Assembly: GCA_027924585.1 (NCBI GenBank) | Contig: BSBM01000386.1 | Location: 916,001-980,000, forward strand | DNA from: Larix kaempferi | Lineage: Eukaryota; Streptophyta; Pinopsida; Pinales; Pinaceae | Direction: 5' to 3' | Length of the DNA: 64,000 bases | The notes under the pieces: model-generated | Seen by the model: the letters and a program-made list of their open reading frames with translations, nothing else | Told to the model about the DNA's origin: nothing | The model's database searches: none | Part shown: one piece after another, positions 11,550 to 23,910 of the stretch | How the letters are laid out: each line of letters starts with the position of its first letter | Numbering within the stretch: the stretch's first letter is position 1 | Program-made: the position numbers and the translations under genes

Positions 11550-14506
11550 CGTTATACAAAAATACAAACATTGCACTTCAAATTCTAATTGTTAAAAAGC
11601 ATTACTTTATCATTTAATTTATTCTAAAATACATATTAACATACACCACAAATGAATGCAGGAATGTATATCTTTTGATCAATACACAAAGATTCATTCA
11701 ATATATACCACAAATGAATGCATGAATGCATATCATATTTTCATCAAATACACATATATTTACAATTTGTTATGTATGGAAAAAATATAATTTAAAAAAA
11801 AATTAATAAAAAGAATATTTTATTAAAATTAAAAAATGAATAATTAGAGAAAATAAATCTAAAATTTATATATTTTTAATTATGAAAAATATATTATATT
11901 TAATAAATATTTTATTAAGAATTATGAAATTATTTTTTTGCAAGTTCTTCAAATCTCTCTTAAAACATATTTAGTCTTTCAATTAAAATATAATATTTTA
12001 AAATAAAAATGTCCAAACTATTATCAAACATTTTTGTTTAATATTTTAAAATAAAAATGTCCAAACTATTATCAAACTTTTTTTACAAATGGTTATTTTA
12101 TTAATGAATAATATAAATTGTAAATACACAACCATATAAATAAATTAAATATCATACAAATATTACATTTTAATTTTTTTTATCACTACTACAAAATAAT
12201 AAATTGCTTAAATAAAAATATTGTATATTTGAAAAGAGTTTCGTTTCATAATTTCTCCAACCAAGAAAATGTAGAAATTCATTTGCCTACTCCACATTTA
12301 ACATATCTACTCTAACCACATTGTTTATTTTATTTTAAATCACATACCAATAAATGCACATCACTAACCACATATCTAGTTTATTGTTGTACACTCATGA
12401 ATGCACATCAATTTTTTACCAATACAATTTAATTTTTTAATACATAAATATACAATCATTAATCATCAAACTACATAAGCGAATTGTAAGTAGCTAAACA
12501 TACACACATTTTGCATTTCAATCATTGCAAAGAAATAAATTATAAACACATAAATGTTCCACTTGAAATTTTTATCAAACTATGTAAATACTAAGCATCA
12601 TTAAATGAAATTTACACACATTTCAAAATACATGCTAATATGTTATACACATTCATTTTAAGTACACAACTATACACAAGAAACTCAAACAACAATCCAT
12701 ACACATCTAAAAGTTGATGTGCATTCAATATTGTGTATCACAATGTTTGTTATTTGGGTTTCATTTCTCTCGTTGTGTATTTTATAATTTTTGTGTGTTT
12801 AATGTGTGTATTTATAAAATTAGATGTGTATTCATGATTGTTGTTTGAATTTCATATGTATGGTTATATATTTACATTTTATTTGTAAAAAGATTAATAT
12901 TTGATACTTGGTGCTTGCATGTTTGTGTATATGAGGGGAGTGATTAGTGTTTATATAATAGCAGTGGGGTTCAAAACCAAATAACAAACATTATCATACA
13001 CTATCATAAATGCACATTAGTTTTTTATTCACACAAAATATTGTAATCCACAAAGAAATTGTCATACACAAACATTGAAATAAAGCGCAAATAACAAACA
13101 CTTTTATACACAATCAGGAATGTACATAAATGTTTGGTCAATGCACACAAAATATTGTAAAACACAACCATTAAAGACAAAGAAATTGTAAATACACAAA
13201 CATAAAAACGAAACCCAAATAACCAACATTGTTATACACAATACACAGATATTGATCAATACACAAAGTATATTATAATGCACAAACATACAAGGATTAA
13301 GCATCAAATATTGAATATGGATAATTACACCAACAAATTGTAAATACACAACCATACATATGAAATTCAAACAATAATCATGATTACATATCAAATTTTA
13401 TAAATACACAAACATTAGAGACACATAAATAAATTATAAATAGACAATGAAACCTTGATAAGAAACATTGTTATACACGATCATAAATGCATATCAATAT
13501 TTGGTCAATGCACATAAAATATTGTAATAGACAAATATTAGACACGCAAAGAAATTGTAAATATACAAACATAAAAATGAAATTCAAATAACAAACATTG
13601 TTATATAGATAAATATAAATGCACATCAAAATTTTGATCAATACACAACCATACAAACAATAGGTATCAAATATTAATCATTACATAAACAAATTATAAA
13701 CACAACCATACATATGAAATCCAAACAACAATCATGGATATCAAATTTCATAAATATATAAATAGTAGATACACGGAAATTGTAATTACACAAACATATA
13801 ACTGAAATGAAACACACATAAAAACATTGTTATACACAATCATGAATGCACATCAAATTTCGATTAATACAACATACAAGCACTAAATATCAAATATTGA
13901 TAATTTCACAAACAAATTGTAGACCACGACCATATATATGAAATTTAAATAATTATGAATACACATGAAAATTTGTAAATACACAAACACATAGCAATAC
14001 ATATGAAATTCAAACAACAATAGTGAACACACAACAAATTTAGTAAATATGTAAACATTGAACACATAAATTGTAAATGCACAAACATAGAAATGAAATC
14101 AAACTTAAATAACAAAAGTTGTTATACACAATCATGAATGCACATCAAATATTGATCAATACACAAAATTAGTGCAATACCCAAATATACAAGAATTAAA
14201 TGTTGAAAATTAATCATTACACAAACAAATTATAAACACAACCATACAAATGAAATTTAAACAATCATGAGTACACATGAAATTTTGTAAATACACAAAC
14301 ACAAATTTTAGAGATGCGGAAATGGTAAATACACAAACACAAACTTTAGAGACACAAAAATTGTAAATATACAAACATAACAAACATTGTATTTCAAAAT
14401 TATCACCACCCCGAAATAATAAATTGCTTAAATAAATAAATAGTAAATTACTTATATATATATAATCAAATATTTATATATTTGAATATGTATGTGTGTG
14501 TGTGTG
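11550..14506. repeat. AT-rich field of degenerate repeats
   Basis: No gene is visible. An irregular unit containing ttgttatacacaatcatgaa, then gcacatcaaat, then a ttgatcaatacacaaa-type segment recurs at about 13209, 13466, 13596, 13824 and 14119, and again near 15311, with spacings from 130 to about 300 bp. The block around 12230-12320 (gaaaagagttt then attcatttgcctactccaca) is a diverged relative of the palindrome arm at 14507. Reading frames on the minus strand here are Tyr/Ile/Val-rich products of the repeat composition and are not called. Confidence 0.7.
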
Positions 14507-14820
14507 TGAAAAGAGTTTCTCTTAGCTTTGAGAATCATAAATTCTCTACTAATGAGGTAAACCATGAGAAAATTGAACCCATTTGGTCACCTCATGCTCG
14601 CCCCGCTCTCCCCCTTCCCACCCAACGAAAGAAAAAAACATTACATTTCAAATTTATTATCTAATAAATTTGAAATGTAATGTTTTTTTCTTTCGTTGGG
14701 TGGGAAGGGGGAGAGCGGGGCGAGCATGAGGTGTCAAAATGAGTTTTATTTTTCCATGGTTTACCTAATTAGTAGATAATTTATGATTTTCAAAGCAAAG
14801 AGAAATTATTTTCATATATA
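14507..14820. repeat. foldback repeat with a perfect 72-bp palindrome core
   Basis: The inner arms 14588-14659 and 14662-14733 are exact reverse complements over 72 bp, separated by only 2 bp (tc). The symmetry continues imperfectly outward to about 14507 and 14820. The outer arms carry gaaaagagtttctcttagc on the left and its counterpart on the right. The stem is locally GC-rich (cgccccgctctcccccttcc) in an AT-rich field. A transcript would form a very long hairpin; in DNA it could extrude a cruciform. It could be a foldback-type MITE or a recent inverted duplication. No clear target-site duplication is seen. Confidence 0.85.
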
Positions 14821-14825
14821 TATAT

Positions 14826-14930
14826 ATGAAAAGAGCTTCTCTTAGCTTCAAGAATCATACATTCTCTACTAACGAGGCCAACCACGGGAAGGTAGAAGCT
14901 CATTTGCCGCCCCCCTCACTTCTAACCTAT
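14826..14930. repeat. third copy of the foldback arm, direct orientation
   Basis: Starting at gaaaagagcttctcttagc, this block repeats the left arm of the palindrome (attctctactaa-gag, aaccac-gg, then a C-rich tract) at lower identity. Three related copies (forward, reverse, forward) thus lie within about 420 bp. Confidence 0.7.
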
Positions 14931-14989
14931 AATTCCACTACACTCATCACTCCCCCAACCCAACCATACAAATGAAACTCAAATCATAA

Positions 14990-16017
14990 ACATATATTCA
15001 ATTACATAGTACAAAATATCATGAATACACAAACACATCATCACCATTATCAATCACAAATAGAGTACAAAATATCATGAATATACAAACACAAGCATAT
15101 CATCAAACAACAAACACATCATTAGATCATTATCAATCACAAGCAAAGTGCAAAATATCTTGAATACACAAACACAAACATGTCATGAAAGAAGAAACAC
15201 ATCATCATGATTATTAATAACAAACAAAGGACGAAATAACATGATACACACACATCATCAAATTGTAAATACACAAACATAGAAATGAAATAAAACTCAA
15301 ATAACAAACGTTGTTATACAAAATCATGAATGCACATCAAATTTTGATCAATACACAAAATTATTGCAATAACCAAACATACAAGCAATAGATGTCGAAA
15401 ATTAATCATTACACAAACAAATTATAAACACAACCATACAAATGAAACTCAAATAATAAACATATAATCACTTACATAGTACAAAATATCATGAATACAC
15501 AAACACACCATCACCATTATCAATCACAAACAGAGCATAACGAATCATGAATACACAAACAAAAACATATCATCGAACAACAAACACATCATTATCATTA
15601 TTGATCACAAACATAGTACAAAATATCATACATACACAAACACAAACATGTCATCAAAGAAAAAACACATCATCATGATTATTAATAACAAGCAATGTAC
15701 AAAATAACATGAATACACACACATCATCATGATTCATGAATAACATGTTCATCATAATTAAAATATCATCAATCACAATCACAAACAAAGTACAAAATAT
15801 CATGAATACACAAACACAAACACAAACATATCAGCATTATCAAATTATCATGAATTATCAAAATATAATGAATACAGAAACACAAACATATCATCAAACA
15901 ACAAACATGTCATCATTATTATTAATCACAAACATAATACAAAATATCATGAATACACAAACACAAACATGTCATCAAACAACAAACACATCATCATGAT
16001 TATTAATAACAAAGTAC
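14990..16017. repeat. minisatellite-like array of catgaatacacaaacacaaa units
   Basis: Units combine caaagtacaaaatatcatg, aatacacaaacacaaacat and atcatcaaacaacaaacaca, with a typical spacing near 80-100 bp and many indels. The array is interrupted by LINE-B at 16038 and resumes at 23635. Open frames through it are Thr/Gln/Asn-rich by-products. Confidence 0.75.
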
Positions 16018-16037
16018 AAAATAACATGAATACACAC
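16018..16037. repeat. target-site duplication, left copy (LINE-B)
   Basis: The 20-bp aaaataacatgaatacacac is repeated exactly at 23615-23634. Confidence 0.9.
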
Positions 16038-16084
16038 GTAACATTTTGGACTGAATGAAGATCGAGGAGGGAAAATTCGCTCCA

Positions 16085-16330
16085 AGATTTGAACCAGAGC
16101 CGAGCTCGGCTGTGTAGTGGTGTGCAGAGTTTGTGCTTCCCTCTGGAGCTTATCATCAAGGATATCAAGCTTCTCATCAAGGTTCCCAATCCTTTCATCA
16201 AGATTCTGTACTGAAAATCTTTGGATGAATGCAAAAATCACTCCTAGTTTTGTACCAGAAACGAGCTTGGCCGTATAGTGGTGTGCAGGGTTGATTTGTG
16301 CTTCCCCCAGGAGATTTTCTTGGACCGGTG
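16085..16330 (+). promoter_or_regulatory. LINE-B 5' UTR tandem monomers (about 161 bp)
   Basis: The segment ccagagccgagctcggctgt and its downstream part (agtggtgtgcag, tttgtgcttccc) recurs 161 bp later as ccagaaacgagcttggccgt with the same downstream words. Tandem 5' monomers act as promoters in mouse L1. A promoter role here is inference from position only. Confidence 0.5.
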
Positions 16331-17057
16331 GAGGACTTCTGTGCGCTGGTGTAGAAATTTCATAGTTTTTTGGAGTGTTGATCAAGAAGAGCAGTGCTGT
16401 GCAGACTGTTCTGAGATTTGACATGGATATAAGCTGTTCCTGAAGACGAGCCCTCTGATTTCTTGGTGACCAGCTCTCCTCTGCGTGGGAGTTGTGCTAT
16501 CGAGTGGGTTCTTCTTTGAGGTTCTTTTTTCTGAGTTAGGATCTTGGTTTTGTTCTCGAGGAAGGGACTCGATTTGAACTCCAAGATAGTGCAGTGAAGG
16601 TACGTTGCATAACAGTTTGGAGGAACTCTGGCGCTGGATGACCTGCTTACAAACATTTATCCACAGTGGAGGAGGATGCTGTAGAGCGTACTGTACTGAA
16701 TATGCAGATGATCTCCTTCTTATTCGCCCAGACCCTTGATAGAATGGCAAAATCCAAGATTAGTAGCTGAGCGTTGATAATACAAGAACGCAGGGATTTC
16801 AGGCTATGAGGGTTGCGTCGGTTGCTTGACTTACAGGGTGTTATGGAATTCAATGGTCTTGGGGCAATGCAGATCTTTGACTGAACCTTGGAGCTGGGTG
16901 GAATATTGACGGGGATTGCAGATGCCCTTGCTGTGACTGTGGCTATTTGGAGTAGATTGGGAATTTTGGTGGACTGGGTGGTGAAGATAGTGGACATTTT
17001 GTAAGGAGGATTGGGGATTGGGATCTGGGGTTTTCAGCCCTGCTGATCTGGGGCATT

Positions 17058-18950
17058 ATGGCGAGCAGTTATGAACAGGAGGTGGACTACACATCGGATG
17101 GAGATTGTGCCAGAGGGATTTTCGACCTTGGAACAAACAATACTGCGACCTCTGGGTCGAGGACATCAATGGGATCACTCTTGACAGGTAGGGGGGCAGG
17201 GTTCTTTCCTGGGCCTTCGGATGACAGGCCAGATTTGGCAGATCTATTAGGGAGGACACTACAACCACAATTGGGGACATTCACAAACTTCCCAACCTGT
17301 TCGGTAGCACCATATGTGGAGGGGATTGATACACTGGATAGAAATGGCAGACGGAGGATGGACCAGGGTGGCGGTTTGGACACCCTATCAGATGGGAATT
17401 TGGTTGGGTCTGGGGATCTTTGTGATTCTGATGACAGGGGACAGGGTAGTGGAGGATTGGGTTACTCCTCCAGTGGACATGGAGCTACTGGTGGTGGAGA
17501 TACTCTACCTGTTGATGCAGCCCTGCTAGTTCCTCGAGCAGGGGTTTCTATGAAGGCAGAATCACACAAAAATACTGCTAAAAAGGTCAAGGAACGGAAG
17601 AGGAAGGATAAGCTTGTGCTGGGCGTGGATGTATCGATTGAGGAGGCTGAGGATTTCACACAAATTGCTGTAGTTGGACATGCCCGTGGTAAGAGACTGG
17701 GACATGGAACCCTACAGAAATGGGCAGCCGAGCAGTGGAAAGACATCGTGGCTACTGCACCCATTGTTCGGGTCTTAACGAAGGGATGGTTCTCCTTCAT
17801 ACTGTCGAATATGGGGGAGGTTGATGCAGTCTTACGTCGACATTGGACAATGTTGGGCGTCCCTATCATCCTGAAACATTGGTCTCCTTTCTTCGATTCC
17901 AAACAGGAGAAAATCGACAAAGAACCGATCTGGGTGAAGCTACCCGGGTTACCCATGCACCTTTGGAATGAAACAAGGTTTGCAGCGATTGGGAACTACC
18001 TTGGAGACTATGTATGCTCGGATTACTCCCATATTGAAACAGGTATTTATACAGTGGCAAAGATCTTGGTCAACATCGATCTTCGACTGGGGTTAACGGC
18101 TGAGATCAATGTACAAACGAAGGATGGGGCTTTCGTACAAATTCTGGACTATGTGGGTGTGCCGTTTAGGTGCCACCGATGTCACACTTATGGACATTTG
18201 GTTGCCTGTTGTCCATTAACATTTAGGGGCAGCAGACCGAAGGTGGTGGCAGCAGATGCTGAATGCAAGGAGAAGGTGGTGAGCACTTCGGCGATGGGAG
18301 ATGATACTTTCGAACCTCCAGTGGGCAAATGGGCAGAACATTCTCCGGTGGTACCCGACGCACTGTGTGGGCAGCAGGGATCCATGGAACTTCTGGTTAT
18401 GGCAAACACTGGTTTGGATGTACTTGGGCACAAGGAATCGGTTGCAGCAGGGGCAAATTTGGGTACCACGACTCCATTGACGCGGGCTGCCTCCAAGCTA
18501 CAGGAGCAGATAACTATCCGTCGGGGCTCAACTTCGAACAATTCGGGTTTGTCTCCTCACTTATCCTCTGCTGTATCTTTACTTAATGACTCTATTGGTT
18601 TGGGGGAAGACTGTCTTGGGACACTTCATCCGGTCAGAACTGCTATTGGTCCTGTAGCTCCTTGTGTTTCGGATAGTGTATACACACCGTCCATTGTTAC
18701 TACACAACACTCTCCTAGCTCTGGACGCAGTATCCGATATGCTCTCTGAAATAGGGTGATTACTGCTGATGGCTCGGGGGGTAAGGGACTTTCTGAAGTG
18801 GCTTTTAGTGCTGGGGGGAAAGGGCGGGGCCGCAAATCTCATTTGTCAATTGCTCAAGAGAGGGCAAAAGTTGATTTAGTTATGGGTACACAATCCACTA
18901 TCGAATGGGCACTTAGAGCAGCGAAAACCCAGGAAGGGGGTTTCATATGA
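17058..18950 (+). pseudogene. LINE-B ORF1: DUF4283-like domain plus CCHC zinc knuckle
   Basis: This is an RNA-binding ORF1 protein of about 630 codons. The ATG at 17058 begins a Gly/Ser/Asp-rich N-terminal region of about 180 residues. A DUF4283-like domain follows (GWFSFILSN, HWSPFFDSKQE, WVKLPGLPMHLWNE), then a CX2CX4HX4C knuckle (CHRCHTYGHLVACC near 18180), and a long tail of low complexity. One in-frame TGA at 18747-18749 interrupts the tail. The same frame continues for 67 codons and ends in TGA at 18948-18950, overlapping the ORF2 ATG as ATGA. The extension is rich in Gly/Lys/Arg, so I take the TGA as a mutation (possibly CGA to TGA) and the overlap as the native end. Confidence 0.88.
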
Positions 18951-21900
18951 AATTATTATCTTTAAACTGTCGTGGGTTGGCGAGTCCCATTAAAAAATCG
19001 TCACTACGGAGGTTGGTGGAATTAAATCAACTGGATGTTATAATGTTACAAGAAACTTTGGGAGGCAGTGAGGAGGTTGTTCGGGATTTGGAACTATTGC
19101 TACCTGGCTGGAAATTTATAGGTGTGGATGCTCGTGGACGGTCTGGAGGGTTGGCCACAGGCTGGAAGATGAATAGCTGCAGGTATGACTGTTCTTGGGG
19201 CATTCCCTCTGGTATTGGATTGGAAGTCTGGGATGCATTGATGGGGAGGAGGATCATTGTTCTCAATATCTATGGGCCCTATTTAAATAGGGTAGGATTC
19301 TGGGACTCTTTGCTTAGTATGGACATCTTTGCTGGAAGGGATGTGATAATGGGCGGGGATCTCAACCTTACACTGGGGACTTCTGAAGTTTGGGGGCCTC
19401 GGGCTGTTCCGGATACACTAGTAAATTACTTTATACAAGCCTTTGCAAGGAAGGACCTTCTTGACATTCTACCTAACAGGTTATCCCCCACATGGAGGAA
19501 TAAGAGAACTGGAGATCAACGGGTGGCTAAGAGACTGGATAGGTTTCTGGTGACTGATGTGCTGGCCATGGGAGTTGATGTGGTCAAGCAATGGGTTGGG
19601 ACAGGGGGGGTTTCAGACCACTGCCCAATCCTGCTGGAATTAAGAGGTGGTCGAGAAAAACCTCCCAGTCCATTCAAATTCAATCCTAGCTGGTTGAAGG
19701 AGGAGGAATTTCTCAAATTAGTCCAGGCACAGTGGGTTCATCGACCACCGGAGTCTCTGGAACATGCGGGAGTACACTTTCAACAAAATCTCAAGCGAAT
19801 AAAAGAGGCCACTATTCTCTGGGCCTCTGAAAAACGCAGGAAAGATGATCAGAAACTGAGGGATGCTGAACTAAATATTGATCGCTTACTACACAGCAGG
19901 GGCATGGGATATCTGGATGAAGTGCAGAAAGGTGAGCTGTTGGAGTGGGAATGCTGCAGAAATGCGATTCTGTCTGAGAGAGAAGAGATGTGGAGAATGA
20001 AAAGCAGAGCGCTCTGGCTTCAATGTGGGGACGAGAACACAAAATTTTTTCAAGCCTATGCAAAGGGGAGAAAAGACACAAATTCTATCTGGGAATTATC
20101 CTCTACTGACGGGGAACAGGTATCCAGCTTTGATGGTTTGGCTGATATGGGGGTAAGACACTTTGAAGATCTATTCACTGCACAACCTGGGGCCACTATC
20201 GCTGAGGTTATTCGGATGGCTCAGCTCTTCCCTCGTTTCGTGGGAGAGGAGGAGAACACTATGTTAATGGCGGAGGTGTTGCCGGATGAGCTCTCGCTGG
20301 TTATGCACTCCTTCCAGAAAGATAAGAGTCCGGGGCCTGATGGGTGGCCTATTGAATTTTTCTTGGGTTTCTTTGATTTGCTCGGAGATGATCTTTTGAA
20401 TGTGGTGGAAGAATCTAGAAAGGCTGGATTTATACATGGACCATTCAATTCGACCTTTTTAGCCCTCATTCCTAAAACGGACAAGCCTGAAAGCTTTGAT
20501 GAATTCAGACCTATCTCACTCTGCAACTGCATATATAAGATTATATCAAAGGTGATGGCGAGGAGACTCAAGATTATCCTGTCTTAGAATATATCTAGTG
20601 AACAGTTTGGTTTCTTGGAAGGCCGTCAAATCCACGAGGCAATTGGAGTCGCACAGGAAGGCATACACACTATGAAGGTGCTGAAGCAGAAGGGTGCTGT
20701 GATAAAAATTGATCTCTCCAAAGCATTTGATCGGGTTAGTTGGCTTTATATCCGGATGCTTCTAACACACCTGGGCTTCTGTTATGAATTTATACGATGG
20801 ATTATGGCCTGCATCACCACAGTGAGCTTTGCTGTCCTGATAAATGGTTCAGCGAGTCCATTCTTTCATGCTGGCAGGGGCCTACGACAAGGATGCCCAC
20901 TGTCACCGCTGCTATTTCTCCTTGTTGCTGAAGGCCTCAGTCGATTTATATTGAAAGCCAAAGCTGATGGTTCATTTCATGGCATATCCATATCCCAGGT
21001 AATGTATATCACACATCTCCTGTTCGTTGATGACATACTGATTTTCTGTGATGGCTCGAAACAGGATATTGATAAGGTAGCTGAAGGCCTAAATTTGATG
21101 CAAGAGGCAGCGGGTATGTTAGTAAACATTGATAAATCAACGATCACATGCTCGCATTTAACCAAGGGGGAGATTAACAGAATGGCTATGAGACTACCCT
21201 ACAGGACTCTTGATTTTGATGATGGGTTAAAGTATCTTGGCTTTCACCTGAAACCTAATGCATATTTGAAAGCTGATTGGCACTGGCTAATTGCTAAATT
21301 AGAACAGCGACTTCGTGGTTGGAGTCACAGATGGCTTTCGAGGGCAGGGAGGCTGGTTCTGGTTAAATCAGTTTTGGAAGCGATTCCAGTGTATTGGATG
21401 TCCCTCGCTTGGATTCCCAAAGGAGTCCTGGAGCAGATCCGGCGGCTGTGTTTTGCCTTTCTCTGGAAGGGTAAGGGTGATAACCGGGCTTTGGTGTGGG
21501 CCAGATGGGATATGATTGCAGTCCCCAAAGCACTGGGAGGCTGGGGCCTAAAGAATATCTTCCTTTTTGCTAAAGCCTTGGGGGCTAAGGTGGCATGGCG
21601 TATCATTCAAACTCAGAGTCTCTGGACTAGAGTGGTATACCATAAATACATTGCTCCATTAACTCTTAATGAATGGATTAGGCAGGGCAATAAGATGCGG
21701 GCAAATTGCTCGTTGGTCTGGAAAGCAGTGGTGCAGCATTTTCATCTGATTAGGTCTGGATTAGTGTGGAGAATTGGTAATGGGAGATACACACGTATTG
21801 GACTGGATCCTTGGGTGGGCTGTAGAGGTGGACATGTCTTACCTGCGGCCTTACGAAATTTTCTGGCAGATAGAGGCTGTCACTTTCTGGCTGATATTGA

Positions 21901-23137
21901 ACATTCGGGAGCATCCACTCTATGGCAACAGGGGTGGATCTCTGCACAGCGTCTTGAGATTCCAGATGACATGCTTGGAGCTTGGGAGGATTATATTCAG
22001 AAATTAAGATACACAAATATTCGCCTAACAAATCGGACTGATGAACTTATCTGGGAACACCATCCATCTGGTAGATACACCCCAAAACACGGTTATATTC
22101 AGCTGAATGTGAATATTCATAACAGGGATTTGGTGTGGTGGTGGAAACATCTGTGGACACTAAAGTGCCCGGGGAAAGCAAAACTACTCTCTTGGGCTAT
22201 TTTGGAAAATAAGGCACCGACATGGGACATTCTACAGAAGCGTTTCATCCAGGGTCCGGGGTTCTGTCCTCTATGTAAGGAAGCGGATGAGACAAACTCA
22301 CATCTTTTTGTACACTGTCGATTTACACAAGCTGTGTGGGTCGATATCTGCAAACATTTGGAACTCAACGTGAGTTGGTGGGGAGTGGATTTTCATGACG
22401 CCTTCCAACTATGGTGGAAAGATCATAAACATTCAACGTTTCGGGCTGTCCCCTGTATACTCGCCTGGGGCATATGGATCACTCGTAATAAGATCATATT
22501 CCAGGATTGTCGGGTCCCTTTGGAGCAGGTCGTGGCACAAGCTGTGGCTGTTATGCTACATTACAAGCCATCTATAAAAGCGACTCGCATCAGACCTGTG
22601 ACCTTGGAAAAAATTGATAAATCCATGCCGTGGGCTTATTTTGATGGCTCATCTATAAACCACCAATCGGTATGTGGCGGAGGTGGAGTTCTTTACAAAT
22701 CGGAGACCCATTATTTTCATATAATGGCTGGTTTGGGGAGTGGCTCAAATAACTACGCTGAACTGATGTCTCTTAAATTACTGATGCTTTTCGCACTTGA
22801 ACAGGGTTGTTTAACTCTCCAGATTTTTGGCGATTCTCTGATTGTTATTGAATGGGCCAAGGAGATTACACAATGTAATGTAATGGTTCTCTCACCTATA
22901 TTGGAGGAGGTATTACGGTTAAAACAGGCTTTTAACTGTATTACATTCACACATATCTACAGGGAGCGAAATGGAATGGCTGACCTGCTATCTAAAGAAT
23001 CAACAAATCAATCTATGCCTTTTGGCACTTGGAGGATCACGATACATTCCACTGAAGGTATCTACAGCTATACTCACAGGCCATTCTTTGGGGACAATGT
23101 GGACCGTATGGAGAACAATACCGGGCTGATTATATAA
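18947..23137 (+). pseudogene. LINE-B ORF2: endonuclease, reverse transcriptase, RNase H
   Basis: A 1396-codon ORF2 with a single in-frame TAG at 20585-20587. Domains in order: APE-type endonuclease (NCRGLASP, MLQETLGG, GGDLNLTLG, SDHCPILLEL); reverse transcriptase (RPISLCNCIYK, KIDLSKAFDRVSW, GLRQGCPLSPLLF, catalytic FVDD near 21030, KYLGFHL); zf-RVT region (CPLCKEADETNSHLFVHC near 22270); RNase H with its acidic residues visible as YFDGSS, YAELMSL, FGDSLIV and MADLLSK. The TAG lies early in the reverse transcriptase, between motif RPISLCN and the GRQI segment, and would remove all catalytic RT residues. Everything else is open, so the ORF was probably functional until recently. Confidence 0.93.
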
Positions 23138-23614
23138 TTACATACTAGCTGTATGGACAGAATTATCATGACAGGGTTAGCTACGATTCAAACGCAGACG
23201 AACCAGCGAGGGATATCAGAGAGTCATATATAAAAATTTGGATATATGTGGTCTGTTAACACAAATACTGGAGACTAGCGAGGGGATTCCTGTAAGATCG
23301 GGACCATAGCTGCGATGTGCAGACAACCAGCGATGGACATCATTGATATATAAATAATTTTTTTGGATATAAGTGGGCTGTAGGCAGTCGTTTACACTGA
23401 TATTTGTAGAACAGCAAATTCACTGTAATTGAAATCTGTAATAGGATTGTAGTGGGCTGTCTTGGATAGACCTGAATGAGTTTTGGGACATCTGTTATGA
23501 TGTTGATATAAGACAGATTTATGTGACAATGTAGGGATCTTAGTGATTCTTTTACATGTGCTGAATGTAATTTTGTTCATTTATGAAATAAAATTACTGA
23601 CTTTTTCGTTGGAA
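23138..23614 (+). other. LINE-B 3' untranslated region
   Basis: Noncoding tail after the RNase H stop. It holds a loose internal repeat (gaccag/aaccagcgaggg/atgga-atc..ata tataaa at about 23200 and 23320) and an aataaaatt signal at 23586-23594 near the 3' end. Confidence 0.7.
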
Positions 23615-23634
23615 AAAATAACATGAATACACAC
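23615..23634. repeat. target-site duplication, right copy (LINE-B)
   Basis: Exact repeat of the 20-bp sequence at 16018-16037, after which the interrupted minisatellite array resumes. Confidence 0.9.
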
Positions 23635-23910
23635 ACATCATCATAAATCGTGAATAACATGAATCATCATCAAAATATCATCAATCACAATCACAAACAA
23701 AGTACAGAATATCATGAATACACAAACACAAACATATCATCATTACCAAATTATAATGAATGATCAAAATATAATGAATACACAAACACGCACATGTCAT
23801 CAAACAACAAACATATCGTCATCATCAATAACAAACAAAGTACAAAATATCATAAATCATCAAAGTATCATAAATACACAAACACAAACCATTTTAAATA
23901 CATTTAAACA
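23635..23910. repeat. continuation of the minisatellite array split by LINE-B
   Basis: The same caaagtaca-aatatcatg and aatacacaaacacaaacat units as at 14990-16017 run to about 23910, then give way to AT-rich unique sequence. Confidence 0.7.

Larger units (their letters stand above)
16038..23614 (+). mobile_element. LINE-B, nearly intact L1-type retrotransposon
   Basis: This 7.58-kb element lies between perfect 20-bp target-site duplications. It has a 1.02-kb 5' UTR, ORF1, a 4-nt overlapping ORF2 and a 477-bp 3' UTR with aataaaatt at 23586-23594. The tail is only a short A-run. Each ORF is interrupted by a single nonsense codon and no frameshift is needed. This is by far the best preserved element here, which suggests a relatively recent insertion. 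It belongs to a different family from LINE-A and LINE-C: the protein sequences differ widely although the domain order is the same. Confidence 0.93.

Noticed and set aside
13104-14065. Minus-strand Tyr/Val/Cys-rich frames that look like membrane proteins
   Set aside because: They are translations of the acacaaac/aattgtaaat repeat matrix, with no start context or conserved domain.
14990-16017. Regularly spaced repeats resembling a CRISPR array
   Set aside because: Units and spacers are both repetitive and of uneven length, and the context is a plant nuclear genome. This is a minisatellite.
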